Source: Emiliania huxleyi CCMP1516 (taxonomy: Eukaryota > Haptophyta > Isochrysidales > Noelaerhabdaceae). From it: a stretch of 64,000 bases of DNA. A program made the translations under genes and the position numbers. Shown here piece by piece: positions 1 to 10,300 of the stretch (its first letter is position 1; each line of letters begins with the position of its first letter). The notes under the pieces are model-generated. The model made no database searches and was not told the DNA's origin. It saw nothing but the letters and a program-made list of their open reading frames with translations. The stretch is taken from positions 1,293,338 to 1,357,337 of the forward strand of contig NW_005198966.1 of NCBI RefSeq assembly GCF_000372725.1. Direction: 5' to 3'.

Positions 1-896
1 CGTCTCGCCTCGCCGGTCGGCGGGCTCTCGCTCTGGCTCTCACGTCTCAGGACTCAGCTCGTACTCGCTTGCTCTTTTTTTTCGCTCCAGCCCTGCGGGT
101 CTTCAGTAGACCGGAGGGCTACGACGCCTTCACACTCCAACGGGCTGGCTCTCAGCTGACAACAGCTGTTCTTCATTACCCAGGCTGCACTCCCTGTGCC
201 GCACATAAGTGAGTCAGCAGTTTCAGAGGACTCACACTCAGGAGCGGCACCACCACCAGGGTGTGTGGAGCGCCGCTCGAGTGTCGAGACCGGCTGCCAG
301 CCTCCAATTCCGCCATCTCTCTGCCCATCCGCCCAAAAATGCCAGCGAGCAATATACAACTCGCAAAAGAAAGTAATAATGATCCGTGGCTCCGGCTCAG
401 GTCAGAGGGCCCAGCCACTCGAGGGTCCTGTGTAAACGGGCATTGCCTGTGGTCTTCAACGCACAAAGGGTGTGAATAGAGCTCTCTTGATCCTTCTGAG
501 CACGAAGACCACTCGAACTCTTCTGCAGACTTTAGTTTTTCCGGTTTTCATTAGCTGTGAATAGTTATTGCGCCCGCCGCAGCCCGCCCTATTCACCAGG
601 GCACGCGCCACGGGCCACGAGAGCCCTGGAAGAGCCCAGCTGGCATGTTCTATCGCCCGCGCGGGTGGCGGGCTGTCTGCACACAGACGTCTCGTCGCCA
701 TGGCTGACGCACGGATGGTCCGACCTGTGGCGGAGTTTGACCTCAGCTCGGCCGTCGGTGTCGGCGGGCTGACGGCGGCCGCCGGAATCGCGATTCGCTC
801 TGCCAGCTGCCAGCAGCCTCGTGTCGCCGCTCTCGTTGCGCAGCAGCAGCGATTGGCCTTTGCGCCGTCGCCCGGCGTCACCGCCGATCGGTCCCT

Positions 897-949
897 TGCA
901 GCTCCTGCAGCTCCTGCTGCTCCTGCTGCTCCTGCTGCTCCTGCCGCTC
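897..949. repeat. CTGCTCCTG-type microsatellite
   Basis: About five to six copies of a 9-bp unit related to GCTCCTGCT. The unit is a multiple of three, so any frame through it gives runs of Ala-Pro-Ala, Leu or Gln-Glu. No gene can be placed across it. Confidence 0.8.
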
Positions 950-1075
950 TTCCTCTCTCCTGTGGGAGATCCCCACTGGGAACGAGCGCTTAATCCTCGA
1001 TCGATGCTCGTAGAGATTGCGATGGAGATCTTGTGTATTTGAGCTAAGAATCGTCAAAATTTTCTTCGCGGGGCT

Positions 1076-1145
1076 CTGCCCCGCACCCCGGTTGGTTGGG
1101 GCTCCCGCCCCAGACCCCGGCTGGGGCTCCCGCCCCAGACCCCGT
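1076..1145. repeat. Short GC-rich tandem repeat (GGGGCTCCCGCCCCAGACCC)
   Basis: Two near-perfect copies of a roughly 22-bp unit follow a diverged third copy. Each unit contains an internal inverted pair (GGGGC...GCCCC), so the single strand could form small hairpins. Confidence 0.75.
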
Positions 1146-1382
1146 TTACACATGAGCTATGCCCCACGACCTGAGCCGGAGCCCGTGCATGCGTTGAACG
1201 TGAATGTTGAAGCAGTGCAGCGTGGAGCGATTCTACTTTCTAGCGATGCGTTGAAGGATGAAGCACGACGGCTGGGCCGGTCGGTGGCGGCAACTTTAAG
1301 GACCGCAGCGCACAGGGCCGCGTGCAAGTGGCAGCAGTAGCAGAGTGATCGCCGGCTGCCGCTCACGGCGGTTGGCGGGGTC

Positions 1383-3763
1383 TCATCCGAACATCTTGCC
1401 GTACATCTTCTTCTCCTTGTCGAGCTGCCGCTTGATTTGCGCCTCGACGCGCTGCTGCAGCTTGGGGACGGCCTTGTCGTCGGGTGCAATCTGGGCGGCG
1501 GCGGCGAGGTCGGCCTTGGCCGCCTCGTAGTCTTTCTTTTGCTCGAGGGCGGTGGCGCGGCGGTACAGCGCCTTGACGTTCTCGCCGTCCAGCGCGAGCG
1601 CGTCGGTGCACGATCGGATGGCCTGGTCGAGGCGAGGGCGAGGTTGGGCGGTTGAGAGCGATGGAGGGCGACAGAGGGCGATGCAAGGCTTTTGGGAGGG
1701 CGAGCTCGCCTGGTCGAGGTGGTTGGTCGCGTCGGTGATCTTGAGCCAGCACATGGCGATGTTGAGGTGGAGGGACAGCTTGAGCGCGTCCACCTCCTCC
1801 CTCTGGTCGGGCGACAAGTCGACGAACTTGGCGGCGTGCGTCAGCGCCTTGTTGTAGCGCGCGGCCGCCTGGCGGTACTGCGTCACGTCGACGGCGCCCT
1901 TGAAGAGCTCCGTGCCCTCGTCCTTGTTCTTCTGCACCATCCGAAGCCGGTCGGGGTACTTCAGCCTCCGCTGGTCGTGGTCCTCGTCCTCGCCGTTTGC
2001 CGCGCGCTCGGCTGCAGCGGCGTCGGCGCTCGCCTGCAGCGCGGCCTCGCTCGCCACCCGCTCCGCCTCGACCTTCTCGCGGAAGGCAACCATCGTGCCG
2101 TCCACCCTGACGCGCAGCGCGGCCAGGAAGGCGCCGAGCTCGCCGCAGCCGGCCGCCTCTCCCGCGTCCGAGTACAGCCAGTCCTCGGCCTCGTCCAGCA
2201 TTGGCTCCAGCGACGCCCCGTCGATGAGCGAGCCATGCTTGCGGCTCCGCATGCCGCGCGCCTCGAGGATGTACCCCTCGAGCTCGTTGACGGCCGCCGA
2301 GCGCGCCGCCGCAGCCGCGTCGCGGCCCGCCATCTCCGCCTCCGCGGCCACGCAGACCGCCAGCGCCTCCGCGCCCAACGCGCTGCCGTGAGCAGCGTCC
2401 GCAGCCTCCGCCTCGCCGGCCGCCGCGGCCGCCCCCGCCTCCCCCGCGGTGGCGGCCCCCGCCCCCGCCGCCGGCCCTGCCGCGTCGACCGCCCGCTTGG
2501 CGACGAGGGCTGCTCCGACGGCGAGGGAGGCGTCGTCGAGTTTGGCGCCAAAGCGCCTGTCCTCGAGACCGCCGACCGCGGCGCCCGCCGCCGACTCGAG
2601 CAGCGCCTGCGTGACAGCCTCTTGCACCGCCGGGATGCGGGTCCCTCCGCCCGCGAGCTCCACCTACGGTGCGTGCCGTCGACGTGTCGCGGGAGGCGTC
2701 CTATACAAGGCCTCTTCAGGGTCGCACGACGACCGACCGACGCGAGCCGCTCGAGGCCAGCGGTGGAGAGCGCTCGCCGCGTCATCGCGCCGAGCTTGGC
2801 GAGGAGGGGCGCGAGCAGGGCGACGAAGTCGTCGCGCGCCAGCTTGAGCGGCACGTCGCACCCGTCCACCAGGTTCTCCACCGACACCGCCGCCTCGGGC
2901 AGCGTCGAGAGCAGCTTGCGCAGCCTCTCGCAGCCGTCCAGCAGCCGCCAGCCGGCGCGGCTGGCGGGCTTGATGGGCGTCCCGTGCGACGCGCCGACCT
3001 TGGCGCCGAAGTGGTCGAAGAGCGCGTCGTCCATCTGGTCGCACCCCAGAAAGGCGTCGCTCTCCTCGTACAGCAGCTCGGCGCGCCACGCCGCGGCGCC
3101 CTCCTTGGCGCCCTCCTTGGCCAGCGGGTGCAGCCGCACCGCCGCCACAAAGGCGCAGCTGTGGCCGACGTCGACGACGAGAGTGTCGACCGCCGCCTCG
3201 CCACGGGGGTACTTGCGTGCGAGCGCCTCGCCCGCCGCCTCCGCCGGCGTCGGAAGAGCGACCACCTCCCCCCACCCTCCGACGGCAGCAGCGTCGGCGA
3301 GCGCCGCCTTTGCAAAGCGGCGGCTGGCCTCCGCCTCCTCCGGACTCGCGCCGGCCGCGGCGCAGGGCGGCAGCGAGAGCGCGACGGGCGACCCTGCCGC
3401 CGCGCCCGACGTGGACCGCAGCTTTCCCAGCAGCGCACCGAGGAGGGCGACGCCGCTCTGGTCGCCAAAGCCAGGCACCGCTAGCTGCGAGAGCCCGGAG
3501 GCGTGCTCGGACCGTGGGAAGGGCCAGTGGCGCGCGACCGCGGCGTCGGCGAGCGCGGAGTGCTTCAGCAGGCCCAGCCGAGGCACCGAGCAGACCCGGT
3601 CCTTCGCCTGCGACCCGCCGGCAGCCTCGCCGAGCTTGCGCTCGGCGGCCGTGAATGCGACGATGGACGAGGTGCGGACGCCGCCGTCCTCGTTGCGGAG
3701 GATGGCCCCGTCGGCCGACGCCACGACAGCGGCCTGCGAGCCGAGGTTGATGCCGACGACCAT
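1383..3763 (-). CDS. Hsp110-like ATPase domain fused to an FKBP-type TPR domain
   Basis: Predicted product of 739 aa in three exons: 3763-2738, 2663-1710 and 1622-1383. The ATG at 3763 starts an Hsp70-superfamily nucleotide-binding domain (residues 1 to about 400). The phosphate-2 loop reads VVDVGHSCAFV, the Hsp110 form rather than the DLGGGTFD of classic Hsp70, and VELAGGGTRIPAVQE follows intron 1. Residues about 455-545 resemble the helical lid of Hsp110, including LDEAEDWLY. The beta-sandwich substrate domain expected between them is replaced by about 50 Ala/Gly-rich residues. Residues about 582-730 are TPR repeats ending KEKKMYGKMFG, like FKBP-type immunophilins. Intron 1 (74 bp) is GT-AG. 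Intron 2 (87 bp) is GC-AG, in frame, and flanked by copies of CTCGACCAGGC. By family the product is probably a cytosolic nucleotide-exchange or holdase co-chaperone. The fusion itself is seen; the function is inferred. Confidence 0.85.
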
Positions 3764-3955
3764 CTGTCGTCTGGAGACAGGAGGCTGTGCTGCACGCGGC
3801 CTCGGCCGGCGTATTTTTTTCGTGCATTTGTTTTTAAACGATGGCTCTTAAACGTACATTCAGCGCGGAGATTTCTTTTTACAACGCAGGCGCGCCTTTG
3901 TCCCCGTTTTTGAGGGCTCACGCGCTCTGCTGGCTTCCGCCGGCGCCTATCCGCG
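3764..3955. promoter_or_regulatory. Short divergent intergenic region
   Basis: Only 192 bp separate the start codons of the minus-strand Hsp110-like gene and plus-strand RRP36, so both 5' UTRs and promoters must lie here. T-rich patches occur at about 3806-3840 and 3868-3880. I see no TATA box and did not identify a heat-shock element. Confidence 0.5.
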
Positions 3956-4597
3956 ATGGAGATTCAGCCTCGCGCGAACAAGAACCGTCCGGCGCAGCAG
4001 TCGACCAAGCGCGCCGTCTCCACGCTCCGCGTCGCGCCCGGCCTCAGCGCCTCTGCCGGCGCAGACAAGTCGGGCCGCGACCCGCGGTTCGACGCGGTGA
4101 GCAAGGGGGCGGTGGACGAGCACGCGTGGCGGCAAAAGTACGGCTTTGTGTTTGACAAGCAGCGCGAGGAGGTGCGGCAGCTCAAGTCGACGCTCGCCTC
4201 CGCCAAGGCGGCGGCCAAGGCGCAGCACGCGGGCGCGCCAGGCGCCAAGCGGAAGCGGAGGAAGCGCGGCGCGTCGGCGGCGGCGCTCCCGCCGCACGAG
4301 GTGGAGGCGCTCAAGCTCGAGCTGAGCCGCAAGTCGAACCAGCTGATGGCGCACGACCAGGCCGCCGAGCGGCAGCGGCTCAAGTCGGCGGTGCGCAAGA
4401 AGGAGGTGGTGGCGGTTGCGGCGGGCAAGCGGCCGTACTACAAAAAGGCGCGCGAGATCCGGGAGGAGCAGCTCACCGAGCAGTTCCAGCAGCTGGAGAA
4501 GAGCGGCCGGCTCGACAACTACATGGCGAAGAAGCGGAAGCAGCGCGCGAGCAAGCAGCGCAAGGCACTGCCCACGTACTCCGACTACACGACCTAG
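3956..4597 (+). CDS. RRP36: rRNA-processing protein RRP36 homologue
   Basis: Single-exon gene of 213 aa; the ATG at 3956 is the first in frame. Family hallmarks are visible: DPRFDAVSKG near residue 43, a basic helical middle, and the C-terminal block with KRPYYKKAREIREEQL followed by KSGRLDNYMAKKRKQRASKQ. RRP36 is a nucleolar component of the small-subunit processome needed for early pre-18S cleavage. The protein is very basic and carries a Lys/Arg-rich stretch (AKRKRRKRG) suited to nucleolar targeting. It is somewhat shorter than many homologues because the acidic N-terminus is nearly absent. It is divergent from the Hsp110-like gene. Confidence 0.92.
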   Translation: MEIQPRANKNRPAQQSTKRAVSTLRVAPGLSASAGADKSGRDPRFDAVSKGAVDEHAWRQKYGFVFDKQREEVRQLKSTLASAKAAAKAQHAGAPGAKRKRRKRGASAAALPPHEVEALKLELSRKSNQLMAHDQAAERQRLKSAVRKKEVVAVAAGKRPYYKKAREIREEQLTEQFQQLEKSGRLDNYMAKKRKQRASKQRKALPTYSDYTT

Positions 4598-4954
4598 AGC
4601 TCCGCGCCGCCCCTGTGATGTGTGGGTGTGGTCTGTTTCGTGTGAGAGGGAGTGCTTGCGGGTAGTTTGCCTTCAACGGCTTCATTCCGGAAAAAAATTG
4701 AAAAGAGGCTTCCCTCGAAGATGCGGCGGACTTGGAGCACTTGGAGTGCAGTCATCAACCGCACATCCAGGGCCGGGGAGCTCAGAAGCGCACCCAGCGG
4801 GCCGGATGATTGGCATCGGGTTACGGGCTAGAGAGCCCTAGCCCCGGGGGTGCGCGTTCGCAGGCCAGTGGGAATTCTCTTTAGCGATTCGCCTCCTTCA
4901 GATTCGCTTCACCGCCTTCTGCTCCTTCGGCCGGGGCGCGGTGCCGCCGACAGC
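4598..4954. other. Intergenic region with shared upstream element
   Basis: This 357-bp gap holds the 3' flank of RRP36 and the 5' flank of the Mpv17-ACT gene. It includes a roughly 59-bp element (4762-4820) also found upstream of the RING-CH/AlgH gene, listed separately. Confidence 0.6.
4762..4820 (+). repeat. Dispersed ~59-bp element, copy 1 (upstream of Mpv17-ACT)
   Basis: It begins CACATCCAGGGCCGGGGAGC, ends near GGATGATTGGCATCGGG, and matches 38841-38898 in the same orientation with only a handful of differences. Both copies lie about 110-190 bp upstream of a gene start on the same strand. It may be a remnant of a mobile element or a carried promoter piece. Confidence 0.7.
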
Positions 4955-6331
4955 ATGCTCGTACGGATCGGGCGCTTCGCGAAGGAGCACCCGTTCAAGT
5001 TCGGGTGCGCCTTTTCCTGCGCAAAGACCTCCTTCTCAGACTACCTCGTGCAGACGTACCTCGAGAAGCGCGAGCGCATAGACTGGCGACGGAATGCGAC
5101 CTTTGCCAGCTTCGGGCTCGTCTACCTCGGCGGCGTGCAGTACGCGCTCTACGTGCCCATCTTCGGGCGCCTCTTCCCGGGCGCCGCGTCCTATGCCGCC
5201 AAGCCGCTGCGCGCAAAGCTCGCCGACGGCGCTGGCTCGCGCTCGATGCTAATGCAGGTCGTGCTGGACCAGTTCGTGCACCACCCGCTCATGTACTTCC
5301 CCGCCTTCTACTCGCTCAAGGAGGTGGTGAGCGGCGGCTCCGTCTCGCAGGGCCTCGCCAAGTACGGCAACAACTACCAGGAGGACCTGCTCGCGCTCTG
5401 GAAGCTGTGGGTGCCGTCCACGATTGTCAACTTCGCCTTCATGCCGATGCACCTGCGCATCCCGTGGGTCGCGACGACATCGCTCTTCTGGACGTGCATC
5501 CTCTCGTACATGCGCGGCGGCGACGACGTGGTGACGATGCCCGAGGAGGCGATGGACATGCTCGGCAGCCAGGGCCGCTCGCTGCAGGGCATCTACGACC
5601 TCGGCGTGTCCGCCACGCCCGAGTACTGCTACGACACGACGAAGGAGCACCTGCTCTTCACCGCGTCGGGACGCGACCGGATCGGCTTCATCCAGGAGGT
5701 GTCCAACACCGTCCTCCAGCACGGCGGCGCGGTGCACGACGTCAAGGCGTACAAGGTCGGCCGCGACTTTGTCACCATCATGCTCGTCGAGTCGGAGCCG
5801 GCGTCCGTGAGCGGGATGGTGTCCGACATGCAGCAGCTGAGCCAGGGCGACATCCACGTGAACGTGCAGCGCACGCAGCCCTGGATGTCCAGCTCCGACT
5901 CGCCGCGCTGCCGCGACGGAGTCAACTTCACCGGCCACCTGCGCGCAGTCGGCCCGGACCGGCGCGGTATGCTGCTCGACCTGACGAACCTGCTCTCGCG
6001 GCTGGAGCTCGACATCATGTCCTTCTCCTCGAACCAGAAGCTCCAGCGCGCGGGCCCCGACGAGCCTCCCTCCGTCGTCTTCCAGATGTCGGGCGTCGTC
6101 CGCGCTTTCCACGACGTCGACCGAAAGGCCATCGCCGACGGCCTCGCCGCCTTCAACCGCGAAAACAACTGCCGCGTGACGCTGCAGGAGACGGAGACCG
6201 ACCTCTCCTACTCCGCCTTCCAGTCGACGCACCAGAGCCGCCCGCTGCGGCCCGGAGCTGCCGCCGCACGTAGCATGAAACGCTCGCTCACCGGCGCTTT
6301 GCCGGCGCCGGCGGCAGCGCCGGCGCGCTAG
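4955..6331 (+). CDS. Mpv17/PMP22-family membrane protein fused to two ACT domains
   Basis: 458 aa, single exon; the ATG at 4955 is the first in-frame ATG (upstream frame has only GTG). Residues 1-190 form an Mpv17/PMP22 domain with several hydrophobic segments and the family signature around 148-188 (LWKLWVPSTIVNFAFMP then RIPW). Residues about 230-298 form one ACT domain (LLFTASGRDRIGFIQEVS) and about 323-412 a second (GHLRAVGPDRRGMLLDL). Mpv17 proteins sit in organelle membranes (mitochondrion, peroxisome, plastid). ACT domains are ligand-sensing modules, typically for amino acids, and the GRDRxGFIxEVS type occurs in ACR and formyltetrahydrofolate-deformylase proteins. The arrangement suggests a membrane channel or regulator gated by a metabolite, which is inference. 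No stop or splice signal separates the halves. Confidence 0.88.
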   Translation: MLVRIGRFAKEHPFKFGCAFSCAKTSFSDYLVQTYLEKRERIDWRRNATFASFGLVYLGGVQYALYVPIFGRLFPGAASYAAKPLRAKLADGAGSRSMLMQVVLDQFVHHPLMYFPAFYSLKEVVSGGSVSQGLAKYGNNYQEDLLALWKLWVPSTIVNFAFMPMHLRIPWVATTSLFWTCILSYMRGGDDVVTMPEEAMDMLGSQGRSLQGIYDLGVSATPEYCYDTTKEHLLFTASGRDRIGFIQEVSNTVLQHGGAVHDVKAYKVGRDFVTIMLVESEPASVSGMVSDMQQLSQGDIHVNVQRTQPWMSSSDSPRCRDGVNFTGHLRAVGPDRRGMLLDLTNLLSRLELDIMSFSSNQKLQRAGPDEPPSVVFQMSGVVRAFHDVDRKAIADGLAAFNRENNCRVTLQETETDLSYSAFQSTHQSRPLRPGAAAARSMKRSLTGALPAPAAAPAR

Positions 6332-6682
6332 GCCACTGCACCAGTACCGTTCAGACTCGAGAGAGAGGTCACGTAGTACAATGTCCATGGGCCCTACGGG
6401 TGGCCAGGGGGGGGAGGTCGGTCTGAGAGACGAAGGGGGAGGGGGAGAGTTGTTCCGCTCGTGCTCGTGGTTCGTTTGGCGGGCGCGCGGGACGCTTTCT
6501 GCCTGTGGGAGGTTTTGACTGGAGGTGCGCCTTGACGTGTGGCATGTGCGGATGTCTATTGTACTCCTTGTTATTTGTGTGCGTGTAACAGACAGTCAGC
6601 CCATCTATTCAACGGGCATGAACCGCCCCTCACCACGACGGTCTCACACACTGCACCGTCGCTCACTTCACACTTCACACTT
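6332..6682. other. Intergenic, no gene seen
   Basis: 3' flank of the Mpv17-ACT gene with G-runs near 6408-6445. No reading frame with recognisable content. Confidence 0.5.
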
Positions 6683-6777
6683 TTCTCGGGTCCGTTGGCC
6701 TCTTTCGTAGGGAAGAATTTTGATACCCGTCAAGACGCCTGCTGGGGGCAGCTTCGCGATGAAGCCGTCTGCTCCCC
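6683..6777 (+). repeat. Repeat A, copy 1 (95 bp)
   Basis: It matches 7165-7259 base for base by inspection over about 95 bp, beginning TTCTCGGGTCCGTTGGCC. A diverged copy lies in reverse orientation at about 44650-44790. Confidence 0.85.
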
Positions 6778-6828
6778 CCAGCAAGGCACACACAAGACAG
6801 ATAGGAGGAGAAAGGGGATGGTGGTGGG

Positions 6829-7164
6829 TTCGACGAGGCGAGAGAGCGCGCACAGACTGACGTCAGCTACGCTCCTGAAGGACACCTCTGAAAGGCACCT
6901 TCGTCTGAGGACGGCGTCTGAAGACGACGGCCTCTGGTCAGATTCGGTCTCGTCGCTAGACTCCGATTTCTCTTTGTCAGGCCATGTGCCGCTCGCTCGT
7001 CCGCCCAAGTGACTTGGACGCGCGGTCGAGGGCACCCCACCGTTCCTGGGGCGCGCTGGCGCTCACCGCTGGCGCTCACCAGCGGTCACCCCCCACCCAT
7101 CCACCCTTTTGTCTTTGAGGCTGTCGCTCCGAGAAAACTTGTCTCGCAGCTGCGAGAAATTACC
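6829..7164 (+). repeat. Repeat B, left copy (336 bp direct repeat)
   Basis: Matches 16094-16429 with a constant offset of 9265 and no indel; I saw no mismatch. It starts TTCGACGAGGCG and ends GAGAAATTACC. The two copies bracket the satellite array. It lacks the TG...CA ends of classical LTRs and I found no target duplication. Confidence 0.9.
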
Positions 7165-7300
7165 TTCTCGGGTCCGTTGGCCTCTTTCGTAGGGAAGAAT
7201 TTTGATACCCGTCAAGACGCCTGCTGGGGGCAGCTTCGCGATGAAGCCGTCTGCTCCCCACTTGTCAACAGCAGGCGCTGGCGCCATCAACGTATCAACG
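7165..7300 (+). repeat. Repeat A, copy 2 (abutting repeat B)
   Basis: Begins at the base after repeat B ends. Beyond the part shared with copy 1 it continues with a segment (AGCAGGCGCTGGCGCCATC) also present in reverse orientation near 44660-44685, so it is the longer copy. Confidence 0.85.
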
Positions 7301-10300
7301 TTCCTCCCACATGATGTTGACAGGGTGGGCGGGTGGTCCATCCATTTGCTCCAAGGTAATCGCAAGCAGACCGCATGGCTTGGCTGCGACGGCGACTGAC
7401 AGAACTGCGAGAACTGCGACGGCGACTGCCAGGACTGCGATCCGCCTCGGGCATACAGGTAGTGCAGCGGGCACGCGGTCGAACACGCCTTCAGAGCGCG
7501 CGCCGAAGCGAGCACCAACACCGCTCGTCGAGCCGCCGTCGATGGCGGTGGCGGCAGCCCCGCCGGCGCCCTCGAGAGTGGCCCAGCCGCACACACACGC
7601 GAGCGCTCGCCGCCCCCCCCCTCAAAGAGGCGGGGTGGTGACGGGCGCCCGCGGCTGGTGCACGAGCGGCGATGGTGTTGCCCGCCCGCCGAGCCGCGCG
7701 CGGGCAGCGCAGGGGCAGCGCGAGCAGCCACGACATGGTGCGGTAGCAGCGCCGCGCCCGGCGCACCAGCGGCGGCGGCAGCTTTGAGCCCGGCCGCAAA
7801 TCGCCTCGGGCATACAGGCAGTGCAGCGGGCATGCGGCCGGGCACCGCCTCCAGAGCGTGCGCCGAGACGAGCACCCAATACCGCTCGCCGAGCCGCCGC
7901 CGCGGCAGCGGACGGCGCCGCGGCCCGGCCGGCAGCATGTCGCCAAGGGGGGGAGGCGAGCGCGCCCCACCGACGGTAAGGGGTACTGCCAGGCCCACTC
8001 GCCGGGCGCCGGGACGAGGAAAGGCGAGCTGGCCCGATGGCCAGCTGGCCCGAAGGCGAGCTGGCCCGATGGACGCAATGTCCCGATGGACGCAATGTCC
8101 CGATGGACGCAATGTCCCGATGGCCAACTGACCCGAAGGCGAGCTGTCCCGATGGACGCAATGTCCCGATGGCCAACTGACCCGAAGGCGAGCTGTCCCG
8201 ATGGACGCAATGTCCCGATGGCCAACTGACCCGAAGGCGAGCTGTCCCGATGGACGCAATGTCCCGATGGCCAACTGACCCGAAGGCGAGCTGTCCCGAT
8301 GGACGCAATGTCCCGATGGCCAACTGACCCGAAGGCGAGCTGTCCCGATGGACGCAATGTCCCGATGGCCAACTGACCCGAAGGCGAGCTGTCCCGATGG
8401 ACGCAATGTCCCGATGGCCAACTGACCCGAAGGCGAGCTGTCCCGATGGACGCAATGTCCCGATGGCCAACTGACCCGAAGGCGAGCTGTCCCGATGGAC
8501 GCAATGTCCCGATGGCCAGCTGACCCGAAGGCGAGCTGTCCCGATGGACGCAATGTCCCGATGGACGCAATGTCCCGATGGACGCAATGTCCCGATGGCC
8601 AGCTGACCCGAAGGCGAGCTGTCCCAATGGACGCAATGTCCCGATGGCCAGCTGACCCGAAGGCGAGCTGTCCCGATGGACGCAATGTCCCGATGGCCAG
8701 CTGACCCGAAGGCGAGCCGTCCCGATGGACGCAATGTCCCGATGGCCAGCTGACCCGAAGGCGAGCTGTCCCGATGGACGCAATGTCCCGATGGCCAGCT
8801 GACCCGAAGGCGAGCTGTCCCGATGGACGCAATGTCCCGATGGCCAACTGACCCGAAGGCGAGCTGTCCCGATGGACGCAATGTCCCGATGGCCAGCTGA
8901 CCCGAAGGCGAGCTGTCCCGATGGACGCAATGTCCCGATGGCCAGCTGACCCGAAGGCGAGCTGTCCCGATGGACGCAATGTCCCGATGGCCAGCTGACC
9001 CGAAGGCGAGCTGGCCCGATGGACGCAATGTCCCGATGGACGCAATGTCCCGATGGACGCAATGTCCCACCGCTGCGCCCGGTGAGTGAGTGAGCGACGG
9101 CGACAGCTCTGAGCTCAGCCGCACATCGCCTCGGGCACGCAGGCAGTGCAGCGGGCGTGCAGCCGAGCACGCCTCCAGAGCGTGCGCCGAAGTGAGCATC
9201 AACGCCGCTCGCCGACCCGCCGTCGAGCGTAGCGGGCTGGGCCGCGGCCCGGCCGGCAGCACGCGTCGCCAAGAGGGTGGGGCGAGGGTGCCCCACCGAC
9301 GGCAGGAGATGCTGTCAGGTCCAGTCGCCGGGCGCCGGGACGAGGGGAGAGTGCTGCCACCGAGGCGGATAGCACTGCAGACCGCCACATCGCTGCAGAG
9401 CACGTCGGCGGCGGGCTAGCCCCGGCGGCACGTTGCGCGGAGTGAGACGGCAGCGGCGGCGGCGTGCGAAGGCGCCGCAAAGCGGGAGCGCCGGGCCAGC
9501 GGGGGGCTTGCGCCCAGGGCAAGTTCCTTGCCGAGCATTGGGCGCGACGCTCTCGTCGGCGCGGCCGGGGAGGCGACCGCGGCGCAGTGCCCGCTCAAGT
9601 AGAGCGGCGGCGGTGGCGGCGGCCCCGCCGGCGCCCTCGAGAGTGGCGCAGCCGCACGCACATGCGAGCGCTCGCCGCCCCCCCCCAGAGAGGCGGGGTG
9701 GTGACGGGCGCCCGCGGCTGGTGCACGAGCGGGGATGGGGCCGCCCGCCCGCCGAGCCGCGCGTGGGCAGCGCAGAGGCAGCGCGAGCAGCCACGCCACG
9801 GCGCGGTAGCAGCGCCGCGCCCGGTGCACCAGCGACGGCGGCAGCTCTGAGCCCGGCCGCAAACCGCCTCGGGCATACAGGCAGTGCAGCGGGCATGCGA
9901 CCGGGCATCGCCTCCAGAGCGTGCGCCGAGACGAGCACCCAATACCGCTCGCCGAGCCGCCGCCGCGGCAGCGGACGGCGCCGCGGCCCGGCCGGCAGCA
10001 CGTCGCCAAGGGGGGGAGGCGAGCGCGCCCCACCGACGGTAAGGGGCACTGCCAGGCCCACTCGCCGGGCGCCGGGACGAGGAGAGGCGCACTGCCGTCA
10101 GCGCGGCGGATCGCACTGCAGACCGCAACGTCGCCGTACATATTGGCGGCGGGCGAAGACGAGCGTCGCGTCGCGCGGAGCGAGACGGTAGCGGCGGCGG
10201 CGTGTGAGAGCGGCAGAGGCGCTGCAAGGCGTGAGCGAAGGGCTGGGAGGCTCTCGCTCCTTAGCAAGCGCCCTGCCGAGCGCTGAGCGCGACGCCCTCG

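Larger units (their letters stand above)
1..1382. other. No supported gene; GC-rich flank
   Basis: No reading frame here has a recognisable domain, a credible ATG start or codon periodicity that stands out from the GC-rich background. The stretch holds a CTC/CTG-type microsatellite near 897-949 and two short GC-rich tandem units near 1076-1145, listed separately. It probably contains the 3' flank of the minus-strand Hsp110-like gene, which ends at 1383. Confidence 0.5.

Noticed and set aside
1692..3851. 719-codon plus-strand frame antisense to the Hsp110-like gene
   Set aside because: Its sequence is Arg/Leu-rich shadow coding. The minus strand carries conserved Hsp110 and TPR motifs and fitting introns.
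5005..6388. Long frames overlapping the Mpv17-ACT gene on both strands
   Set aside because: They are shadows of a gene with strong domain signatures; no start or domain of their own.
8036..9069. CRISPR-like appearance of regularly spaced repeats
   Set aside because: The units are directly tandem with no unique spacers, and the host is a eukaryote.
7063..9403. Minus-strand frames of about 600-660 codons across the minisatellite, with three overlapping frames open
   Set aside because: The 49-bp unit has no stop on the minus strand and is 1 modulo 3, so all frames are open by construction. There is no start, domain or codon signal.
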